Positions 1-5,231 of a DNA stretch of 13,121 nt are shown piece after piece. The notes beneath the pieces were generated by a model that did no database searches, was not told the DNA's origin, and worked only from the letters and a program-made list of their open reading frames with translations. Source of the DNA: Paracoccaceae bacterium (GTDB lineage: Bacteria > Pseudomonadota > Alphaproteobacteria > Rhodobacterales > Rhodobacteraceae); NCBI GenBank assembly GCA_029881635.1, contig JAOUMG010000013.1, positions 1-13,121 of the forward strand, in the 5' to 3' direction. The translations under genes were made by a program, and so were the position numbers. The stretch's first letter is position 1, and each line of letters begins with the position of its first letter.

Positions 1-57
1 AGTGTCTTTCTAGGCCAAGTCTGACCCGGTGCAAGGGCTGTCTGCGGCAGGTTTCGG

Positions 58-831
58 TCAATCCCCGGCAGTTGGCAGGGCTTTGAGCAGGCTTTCGGTT
101 GCCGGATCGGCGGGAAACATCAGTTCTATCTTCATTTCGGCCAATGCTACATCTTCGGCCGTGCTGAACTGGGCGAAGGTAGAAAACAGCGATAAGCGCA
201 GATCGCCTGCCCGGTAAATCGCTGGAACCACGGCCGGAAGTTGTGGCGGCGGTCGCCAATTGGCAATCTCGGGCAAGCCAGCCAGATGTTGCGCTGCCTG
301 GTCGAGCGCCGCGATGCCACCTGCGCGCGCACTTTCCATCCTTAGCCGGGTCATAGTGTGATAGCCAATCTCGGGCCAGTTTTCGATGTGGCGGCGCAAT
401 CCATCCGGCGCACAGAGAACATCGAGCAGGCTGTCACCTTCACGGATCGACAGCGATCCCATCAGCAGGGCTGCAGGCGCGTTGATGGCCACCAGCCGCC
501 ATAACCGATCCATCACCAGCGCTGGATAGGGGGCATGGCGCGAAATCATCCACTCCATCGCGGCACGGACCTGCGCCATGGCGGCGTCGTCCAGTGGCAG
601 GCTAGGGTAGTGTGAGGCAAAGCCCGCCGAAGTAAGCAGCATGTTGCGGTCACGCCGGGGCATCTCCAGCACTTCGGCCAGCCGCAAGACCATCTGGCGT
701 GAAGGCTTTGCCCGGCGGGATTCGAGGAAAGATATGTGGCGCGCTGAAACTTCGGCCGAGAGAGCGAGGTCTAGTTGACTCAGGTGGCGCTTGCGGCGCC
801 AGCCTCGAATGACGGCAGCGAAATCCTCCAT
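58..831 (-). CDS. XRE-family transcriptional regulator with MmyB-type ligand-binding domain
   Basis: A 257-residue DNA-binding regulator. Residues about 5-60 form a Cro/CI-type helix-turn-helix: GWRRKRHLSQLDLA is the first helix pair and VSARHISFLESRRAKPS covers the recognition helix and the turn after it. Residues about 100-250 resemble the MmyB-like ligand-binding domain (MLTR_LBD), with the family's WRLVAINAPAALL stretch and a C-terminal segment around RLSLFSTFAQFSTAEDVALAEMK. The length is usual for the family. The ATG at 831 is preceded by GAGAGGA at a workable distance. The gene is divergent from the small membrane-protein gene at 958, and the gap holds a strong palindrome, so autoregulation and control of that neighbour are likely (inference). 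Members commonly sit beside a divergent target gene. The ligand is unknown. Confidence 0.88.
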   Translation of the reverse strand: MEDFAAVIRGWRRKRHLSQLDLALSAEVSARHISFLESRRAKPSRQMVLRLAEVLEMPRRDRNMLLTSAGFASHYPSLPLDDAAMAQVRAAMEWMISRHAPYPALVMDRLWRLVAINAPAALLMGSLSIREGDSLLDVLCAPDGLRRHIENWPEIGYHTMTRLRMESARAGGIAALDQAAQHLAGLPEIANWRPPPQLPAVVPAIYRAGDLRLSLFSTFAQFSTAEDVALAEMKIELMFPADPATESLLKALPTAGD

Positions 832-881
832 AGGTCCTCTCTGGTTCAGATAGGTCTACCCTAGCGCAAAGCAGCAGGCGA

Positions 882-906
882 AACACTTACCTCGCAGGTA
901 ATTGTT
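882..906. promoter_or_regulatory. 25-bp near-perfect palindrome, candidate operator of the XRE/MmyB regulator
   Basis: The core TTACCTCGCAGGTAA (887-901) is a perfect 6-3-6 inverted repeat. It extends outward as AACA (882-885) and TGTT (903-906), with one mismatched pair (C886/T902), so 10 of 11 base pairs match around the CGC centre. It lies in the gap between the regulator (start 831) and the divergent membrane-protein gene (start 958). It overlaps a possible -35 element, TTGTTC (902-907), that is 17 bp from a weak -10, GATTAA (925-930), reading toward 958. Assigning it to the neighbouring regulator is inference. Confidence 0.6.
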
Positions 907-944
907 CTTGGTCGACCGATAGCGGATTAAGAACTGAGACTGAC

Positions 945-950
945 AAGGAG
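945..950 (+). promoter_or_regulatory. Shine-Dalgarno AAGGAG that selects the ATG at 958
   Basis: AAGGAG ends only 1 nt before the in-frame GTG at 952 but 7 nt before the ATG at 958. The ATG is therefore the probable start of the membrane-protein gene. Confidence 0.65.
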
Positions 951-957
951 AGTGGTC

Positions 958-1395
958 ATGGAGCTCAGGTACCAACAACTTTTGCTGAAGACTGGGGCGG
1001 CCATCGTCATCGGATTTGGGTTTCTGGTGGCGCTTGCCGCCCATCCAGCCACGCAGATGCCCGCGATCTTTCTGGCAGATGTGATTTTCTGGCCACCAGA
1101 TAGCGCTGAAACCGGCACGGCAAAAGAAACCCGGCTGATGGCGGCGGTAGGCGGTGCTGTCATGGCAGGCTGGGGCTGGGCGATGTGGACCTTGGCGGGC
1201 GAGGGGTTAAGACAGGCACCACAATTGACGCGCCGGATCATCCTCGGTTCGGTGGCCTTGTGGTTCGTGATTGACTGCCTCGGTTCACTCGCAGCGGGTG
1301 CGGCCCTGAACGTCCTGGGGAACGTTTTTTTCTTGCCGTTTTTCGTGCTGCCATTCTGGCGGGGTGTTGGCCCCAAGACGGTGTCCGGGGGCTAA
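958..1395 (+). CDS. Small four-helix membrane protein of unknown function
   Basis: A 145-residue hydrophobic protein that I do not recognise as a named family. Four membrane segments are visible at about residues 11-28, 60-80, 93-113 and 114-134. The segment between the first two helices (about 29-59) is polar and carries FWPPDSAETGTAKETR. The second helix is rich in Gly and Trp (GWGWAMW). The start is the ATG at 958 because AAGGAG sits 7 nt upstream; the GTG at 952 is too close to it. The gene is divergent from the MmyB-type regulator and follows the palindrome at 882-906, so it is the obvious candidate target of that regulator (inference). Its stop codon overlaps the stop codon of the convergent CoA-transferase gene. 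No catalytic motif can be seen. Confidence 0.75.
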   Translation: MELRYQQLLLKTGAAIVIGFGFLVALAAHPATQMPAIFLADVIFWPPDSAETGTAKETRLMAAVGGAVMAGWGWAMWTLAGEGLRQAPQLTRRIILGSVALWFVIDCLGSLAAGAALNVLGNVFFLPFFVLPFWRGVGPKTVSGG

Positions 1396-2555
1396 ACCTC
1401 CGTATCCAGGTCGTCGAGCCAGCGCAATATCGCCGCCCGGTCGCCGTCAAGTGCCGGGGCCGGATCGCGTGTCGTGGGCTCAGGCAGGCCTGTCATCTTG
1501 ATCGGGTTTCCGGCAGCCGTGAAGCCGGGGCCTGCCCCGTTCGGTACGACCTGAACAACCATGTTGCGCGCCAGTATCTGCGGGTCGACCATTGCTTCGG
1601 CTACATTCTGGATCGGTCCAGTGGGCACGCCTGCGGCCTCAAGCGTGGTGATCCAATGTGCCTTGGGCGCCCCCAGCGTTACCGTTTCGATCAGACGTTT
1701 CAGCAGCCGGGCATTGTCGCACCGTGCCGGGTTGGTGGCAAATCGCGGATCGCGGTCCAGCCGGCCAAGACCAAGCGCGGTACAAAGCCGTGCAAAAAGC
1801 GCGTCGTTGCCAGCCGCAATGACGAAAAGGCCATCTGCGGCATGAAAGGTTTCAAAGGGCGTGATTGTCGGATGGCGCGCGCCACTGCGTTCCGGGGGCG
1901 TGCCTGTTACCGAGGTGATCGCAACGGCATGTTCCAGAATGGCGAGCTGTGCATCAAGCATCGCCACGTCGATCTTGCGCCCCTTGCCGCTGCGGTTTCG
2001 GTCGTAAAGTGCCGCCAGAACGCCCTGGGTCAGATACATCCCCGCCACGATATCACCGATGGAGGCGCCAACGCGCACCGGATCACGATTGGCTTCGCCG
2101 GTGATGGACATGACGCCGCCCCGCGCCTGCACCACCATGTCATAGGCGGGTTTTGCGGCCTCGGGGCCAGTATGGCCAAAGCCTGAAACAGCCCCGTAGA
2201 TGAGTTGCGGATAACGCGCTTGAAGGTCAGCCCAACCGTAGCCCAACCGTTCCATGGCGCCGGGGCGGTAGTTCTCAAGCAGAATATCGGCGCGAGCGAG
2301 CAGGCGTTCAAACACTGCCCTATCAGCATCGGTCTTCAGATCGAGTGCAATTGACTGCTTTCCGTGATTGAGCCCAGCGAAATAAGCACTTTCGCCATCC
2401 ACGAAGGGCGGAAAGGCGCGGGTATCGTCACCGGTTCCGGGTCGCTCAACCTTGATAATCCGTGCCCCGAGATCACCTAATGTCGCGGAACTGAACGGTC
2501 CAGCCAGCACATGCGTCAGATCGACTACGGTTATTCCGGTAAGAGGGGCGGTCAT
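1392..2555 (-). CDS. CaiB/BaiF-type class III acyl-CoA transferase
   Basis: A 387-residue family III CoA-transferase. These enzymes move CoA between a CoA thioester and a free carboxylic acid through an aspartyl-CoA thioester intermediate and act as intertwined dimers in the cytoplasm. Visible signatures are LTGITVVDLTHVLAGPF at the N-terminus, ARIIKVERPGTGDDTR, the GLNHGKQSIALDLKT stretch and SGFGHTGP, followed by AKPAYDMVVQARGG. The catalytic Asp should be D139 in AYDMVVQA. The C-terminal part carries TPFETFHAADGLFVIAAGN. I chose the ATG at 2555 because AGGAG lies 5 nt upstream and the conserved domain begins at once; an in-frame ATG at 2612 would only add a low-complexity extension. The acid substrate cannot be told from sequence, since the family includes formyl-, carnitine-, succinyl- and methylacyl-CoA enzymes. 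No acyl-CoA dehydrogenase or hydratase lies beside it here. Confidence 0.9.
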   Translation of the reverse strand: MTAPLTGITVVDLTHVLAGPFSSATLGDLGARIIKVERPGTGDDTRAFPPFVDGESAYFAGLNHGKQSIALDLKTDADRAVFERLLARADILLENYRPGAMERLGYGWADLQARYPQLIYGAVSGFGHTGPEAAKPAYDMVVQARGGVMSITGEANRDPVRVGASIGDIVAGMYLTQGVLAALYDRNRSGKGRKIDVAMLDAQLAILEHAVAITSVTGTPPERSGARHPTITPFETFHAADGLFVIAAGNDALFARLCTALGLGRLDRDPRFATNPARCDNARLLKRLIETVTLGAPKAHWITTLEAAGVPTGPIQNVAEAMVDPQILARNMVVQVVPNGAGPGFTAAGNPIKMTGLPEPTTRDPAPALDGDRAAILRWLDDLDTEV

Positions 2556-2634
2556 GGGGGCTCCTGTCGCGATGTTGCTGCTTTTTTGACAGCGCAAACC
2601 GGAAGGTACCATGATTTAGGTCAGTTGCAGGGGC

Positions 2635-2964
2635 TCAGCTGTTCGATCCCCAGGCGCAACGGTCGAATGAGACGTAGCGCAACAGGCGTTCGGGCTTTCC
2701 CGGGGTGGTCAGACGTGAACAACCCTCAAAGCCTTCGGGGTCCTCATAGGCGCTGACCATGCCTTGTGCCGAAACCGGTGAGGGCAGGCAGTGTGTCTGT
2801 CCCGGCGCCAGCATGCCGACCCACCGGGTGCCATCCGCAGTTTCGATGGCAAAAAGATGCTCTGTATCAGACGCGTTCTGGCCACAGATCTGATCTCCCT
2901 GACCCCAGGCCTGCGTCGCAAAAGCCAAAATCAGACCTGTGATGGCTGCGGCAAAAGGTTTCAC
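2635..2964 (-). CDS. Small secreted protein with four cysteines, unknown function
   Basis: A 109-residue protein with a clear Sec signal peptide: MKPF, then a hydrophobic core at about residues 5-19 and an Ala-Trp-Gly cleavage region near 19-21. The mature part of roughly 88 residues has four Cys (27, 59, 82, 103), which could form two disulfide bonds in the periplasm. I recognise no family. The start is GTG at 2964, chosen because AGGAG (2973-2977) lies 8 nt upstream; an in-frame ATG at 2994 would put extra polar residues before the signal peptide. The gene lies on the same strand as the CoA-transferase gene 79 bp downstream and is divergent from the P460-like cytochrome gene, with which it shares a 179-bp gap. 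A DsbA-like oxidoreductase encoded 1.3 kb away could oxidise its cysteines (inference only). Confidence 0.7.
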   Translation of the reverse strand: MKPFAAAITGLILAFATQAWGQGDQICGQNASDTEHLFAIETADGTRWVGMLAPGQTHCLPSPVSAQGMVSAYEDPEGFEGCSRLTTPGKPERLLRYVSFDRCAWGSNS

Positions 2965-2972
2965 ATCCAGAT

Positions 2973-2977
2973 CTCCT
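2973..2977 (-). promoter_or_regulatory. Shine-Dalgarno AGGAG supporting a GTG start at 2964
   Basis: On the minus strand AGGAG is followed by 8 nt and then GTG AAA CCT, which opens directly into a signal peptide. This places the start of the small secreted protein at 2964 rather than at the upstream ATG at 2994. Confidence 0.55.
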
Positions 2978-3038
2978 GATACGGATATGGGCAAGCTTCG
3001 CAGCCTGAGCCTGCAGGTCCAGTAAACTTATCTGACGA

Positions 3039-3052
3039 TTTGCGCACGCAAA
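3039..3052. promoter_or_regulatory. Perfect 14-bp inverted repeat TTTGCG-CA-CGCAAA
   Basis: TTTGCGCACGCAAA is a perfect 6-2-6 inverted repeat in the gap between the small secreted protein gene (start 2964) and the P460-like cytochrome gene (start 3144). A -35-like TTGAAC follows at 3065-3070, so the repeat would lie about 50-60 bp upstream of a start site near 3100, a position usual for an activator site. The regulator is unknown. The spacing does not match the FNR/NnrR consensus. Confidence 0.4.
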
Positions 3053-3112
3053 GGTGTTCTCAAATTGAACGGCTGCGGCATTCCGCCACGTTAGGATCGG
3101 ACCCACACGAAA

Positions 3113-3125
3113 AATGATTGTCATT
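3113..3125. promoter_or_regulatory. Perfect inverted repeat AATGATTGTCATT, resembling a Fur-family half-site pair
   Basis: AATGA-TTG-TCATT is a perfect 5-3-5 inverted repeat ending 18 nt before the ATG of the P460-like cytochrome. Its arms equal the core of the classical Fur/Mur box (AATGA/TCATT), although the flanks do not continue the symmetry. It could be a metal-responsive operator for a haem protein, but this rests on similarity by eye alone. Confidence 0.35.
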
Positions 3126-3143
3126 GGGAAAGAGGAAATTGCC

Positions 3144-3695
3144 ATGAAAAAGGAAATTTACGCGGGCCTGCTGGCCATAGCCCTGTCCGGAAGCGCCGCT
3201 TGGTCGCAAGACGCGCCTTTTGGCACAGATGCAGACGCTGCCTATGCTGCCGAACTGTGGATGCAGATGGTAGATGCCAAGCTTGCTGGCGATGGCGCGG
3301 TCATGTCATTTCCGTACGAAGGTGTCGCACCGCATGGCATGATGCTGGAGACGTTTTATTCGCAGGCCACAGTCAATGGTCATACCGGGCGTCTGATCGT
3401 GAAGCGTAACTACGGTCCCGAAGGTGTCACTATTGATAATGTTCTGGCGGATCCGGGAAAGCATCTTGGAGCGGTCACAGTCATGTTCCAGCGCGAGGAT
3501 GGTTATGACGCTGATAATCAGAACTGGTTCTGGGTTAAATATCTGCCGGACGGATCACTCGACAAGAATCCCAAAGGAATGATGTTGGCGGGCCGTGTGG
3601 CCAAAGGCGCCGATCAGGGCTGTATAGCCTGTCATTCGGGCGTGGATGATTACATTTTCACCACCGATGCGCCAATGACGATGATGATGCAGTGA
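3144..3695 (+). CDS. Exported cytochrome P460-like c-type haem protein
   Basis: A 183-residue secreted protein. Residues 1-21 form a Sec signal peptide (MKKEIYAGLLAIALSGSAAWS). The C-terminal part carries a single c-haem motif, CIACH, at 160-164, preceded by NWFWVKYLPDGS (127-138) and GRVAKGADQG, an arrangement typical of the cytochrome P460 / cytochrome c'-beta family. Characterised P460 enzymes oxidise hydroxylamine or bind NO and have a Lys covalently linked to the haem; K87 in GRLIVKRNYGPEGV is the likely counterpart (inference). The ATG at 3144 was chosen because the signal peptide starts there with GAGGAA just upstream; the in-frame ATG at 3114 lies inside an inverted repeat. The protein ends in an odd methionine run (APMTMMMQ). 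The gene is divergent from a small secreted protein gene and is followed by a strong hairpin. Whether it detoxifies NO, oxidises hydroxylamine or only carries electrons is not decidable here. Confidence 0.85.
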   Translation: MKKEIYAGLLAIALSGSAAWSQDAPFGTDADAAYAAELWMQMVDAKLAGDGAVMSFPYEGVAPHGMMLETFYSQATVNGHTGRLIVKRNYGPEGVTIDNVLADPGKHLGAVTVMFQREDGYDADNQNWFWVKYLPDGSLDKNPKGMMLAGRVAKGADQGCIACHSGVDDYIFTTDAPMTMMMQ

Positions 3696-3724
3696 CGTCG
3701 TTTCGATCTGACCGAAGCAGTCGG

Positions 3725-3751
3725 GCCATTGATCCGGGTTGGATCAATGGC
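3725..3751. terminator. Strong hairpin between convergent genes, candidate bidirectional terminator
   Basis: GCCATTGATCC (3725-3735) and GGATCAATGGC (3741-3751) form a perfect 11-bp stem with the loop GGGTT. It lies in the 64-bp gap between the stop of the cytochrome gene (3695) and the stop of the convergent acetyltransferase gene (3760). Neither side has a T tract, so it may instead act as an mRNA-end stabiliser. Confidence 0.6.
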
Positions 3752-3759
3752 GCGGCGTG

Positions 3760-4248
3760 TCAGTCCAGATCACATCCCAAGTGCCGGATGGTTATTCCCG
3801 GCGGGGCCGGGGAATAGGGAGGGATGCTTGCAAAGCCATGGGCCTCATAGAGCCGTTGGGCTGGCCCCATAAATTCGCCGGTGTCCAGAACAAGCCGCCG
3901 GAAACCGCAGTTACGGGCGCGCGCCATGATGTCCGCCACCAACCGCGTCCCGAGCCCGCTGCCCCGTGCGGATGGGGCCACAAAAAGCCGTTTAACCTCG
4001 CCGGTGGTGCCCTGGTAGGGCCTTAGCGCGATGCAGCCCATTGGGGTGCCGTCCATAGCCTGCGCCAAACGCAAGGCTCCCGTTGGTGCTGCATACTTAC
4101 CGGGCAGGGCAGCCAATTCATCTTCGATGTTCTGAAATTTCAGGCTGATACCGTGATCTGCTTCCAGCCATCTGGCATAGTCAAGAACAAGGCCACGAAC
4201 CTGATCAATCTGGTCCGGCGTTACCGCCTCGGTAATATTGATCTGCAA
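3760..4248 (-). CDS. GNAT-family N-acetyltransferase
   Basis: A 162-residue acetyltransferase predicted to use acetyl-CoA. The GNAT core is clear: VKRLFVAPSARGSGLGTRLV (residues 86-104) is motif A with the pyrophosphate loop RGSGLG at 95-100. It is followed by FRRLVLDTGEFMGPAQRLYEAHGF, where the helix and YEAHGF (134-139) form the end of motif B. The acceptor substrate is unknown. I chose the TTG at 4248 because AAGGGG (4255-4260) lies 6 nt upstream and the fold starts immediately; an in-frame ATG at 4290 would add 14 residues but has no visible Shine-Dalgarno site. The gene follows the DsbA-like gene on the same strand, with 58 bp between them (16 bp if the ATG is used), so the two are probably co-transcribed. 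Confidence 0.85.
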   Translation of the reverse strand: MQINITEAVTPDQIDQVRGLVLDYARWLEADHGISLKFQNIEDELAALPGKYAAPTGALRLAQAMDGTPMGCIALRPYQGTTGEVKRLFVAPSARGSGLGTRLVADIMARARNCGFRRLVLDTGEFMGPAQRLYEAHGFASIPPYSPAPPGITIRHLGCDLD

Positions 4249-4306
4249 GGTGCGCCCCTTGTTCACGGTCGCAGCATCAGGACTGAACATGCCATATCAG
4301 CTGCGG

Positions 4307-5047
4307 TCAACTGCGCGCAGCGGCAGCCAGCTGTTTCATATGATCAATCGGGGCATACCCGCGCAACATCTGATTGCCGAAGACAAATGTCGGCGTTCCC
4401 GAAATCTTCATGCGCTGCGCAAGAAGATGGTTTTCCTCGATCACCTTGGTGACGTCGGGGCTGTCCATTCCTGCGATGATCGCAGCCCCGTCCAACCCGA
4501 GGCTGGTGGCAAAAGCTGTCAGTGTTTCAGGTGTTATATCGCCGCGGAAGCCTTCGAAAAACCCGGCATTGATTTTTTTGTATGCTTCGGGGCCGGCCAC
4601 CTGCAGGGCGGAGATGGCAAAACGCGAGGCGCGCACCGACTCTTCGCCAAGGATTGGAAACTCCTTGACCACATAACGGATATTTCCGTCAGTGCTGACC
4701 AGTTCGCTGACCTGTGAATGGGCTTTCTTGCAGTAGCCGCAGCGGTAGTCGATGAATTCGACCACAGTCAGATCGCCGTCGGGATTGCCGCCGACGAAAC
4801 TGAAACCATCCTGAAAAAGATCGTCGGCATTGGCTGTAACCAGTACCAGATCGCCTTCAGCTTCAGCCTCGGCCTGACGGTTCTGCAACACCTCGAACGC
4901 CTCGGCCAGAACTTCTGGGTTATCCAGAAGATAGCTGCGAACCTCGGCACGAAACGCCTCGCGCTCGGCCTCGCTCATGGTCGAGATGTCAAATCCAAAG
5001 GCTGGTGTCGCTAGGCAAGCGATCAGTGCAAGCGGAAGGAGTTTCAT
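4307..5047 (-). CDS. Periplasmic DsbA/ScsC-like thiol:disulfide oxidoreductase
   Basis: A 246-residue exported thioredoxin-fold protein. Residues 1-18 are a signal peptide (MKLLPLALIACLATPAFG). Residues about 24-62 are a helical segment (FRAEVRSYLLDNPEVLAEAF) like the ScsC N-terminal domain, which drives oligomer formation in characterised ScsC proteins. The thioredoxin-like domain follows, with VVEFIDYRCGYCKKAH: the redox pair is C103 and C106 in CGYC. The cis-Pro loop is GTPTFVFG, with P219. Such proteins oxidise, or when oligomeric isomerise, disulfides in exported proteins. The ATG at 5047 is supported by AGGGA 6 nt upstream and by the signal peptide; a longer frame to 5239 has no such support. 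It precedes the GNAT gene and could serve the two nearby secreted cysteine-containing proteins (inference). Confidence 0.9.
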   Translation of the reverse strand: MKLLPLALIACLATPAFGFDISTMSEAEREAFRAEVRSYLLDNPEVLAEAFEVLQNRQAEAEAEGDLVLVTANADDLFQDGFSFVGGNPDGDLTVVEFIDYRCGYCKKAHSQVSELVSTDGNIRYVVKEFPILGEESVRASRFAISALQVAGPEAYKKINAGFFEGFRGDITPETLTAFATSLGLDGAAIIAGMDSPDVTKVIEENHLLAQRMKISGTPTFVFGNQMLRGYAPIDHMKQLAAAARS

Positions 5048-5066
5048 ATGGTTTCCCTGATGTTCG

Positions 5067-5084
5067 CGCCCGATTTCGCGGGCG
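5067..5084. repeat. 6-bp inverted repeat in the leader of the dsbA-like gene
   Basis: CGCCCG (5067-5072) and CGGGCG (5079-5084) can pair around the loop ATTTCG, 20 nt upstream of the ATG of the dsbA-like gene. It could be a leader hairpin or an operator, but a GC-rich stem of this size can also arise by chance. Confidence 0.3.
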
Positions 5085-5138
5085 GATGAATTCAATTTGC
5101 GCGGACCATCGCAGAAAATACGGACGCTGCAAGGGTGT

Positions 5139-5170
5139 CTTGCCCCATATCGCTTGGGCAAGCATTGACC
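5139..5170 (+). promoter_or_regulatory. Inverted repeat CTTGCCC/GGGCAAG next to a -35-like TTGACC
   Basis: CTTGCCC (5139-5145) and GGGCAAG (5156-5162) form a perfect 7-bp inverted repeat with a 10-nt centre. TTGACC (5165-5170), a 5 of 6 match to a sigma70 -35 box, follows directly; 17 bp further the best -10 is only GATGAA (5188-5193). The unit lies in the 184-bp gap between the divergent dsbA-like and aminotransferase genes, so it may control the latter. Confidence 0.35.
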
Positions 5171-5231
5171 TTCGGCGCACGGATTGGGATGAACGGACCC
5201 GGCTTTATCGCCAAAGGATAGGAACATTTGT

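Noticed and set aside
1..57. Search for a terminator or partial gene at the left edge
   Set aside because: The 57 bases past the stop of the regulator gene show no stable hairpin and no recognisable coding segment.
1656..2186. A 176-codon plus-strand frame inside the CoA-transferase gene
   Set aside because: It is antisense to the conserved catalytic region of the transferase, with no Shine-Dalgarno site or recognisable domain.
3039..3052. FNR- or NnrR-type binding site
   Set aside because: FNR sites read TTGAT-N4-ATCAA, and the NnrR motif as I recall it has four bases between TTGCG and its partner; here the gap between TTGCG and CGCAA is two bases.
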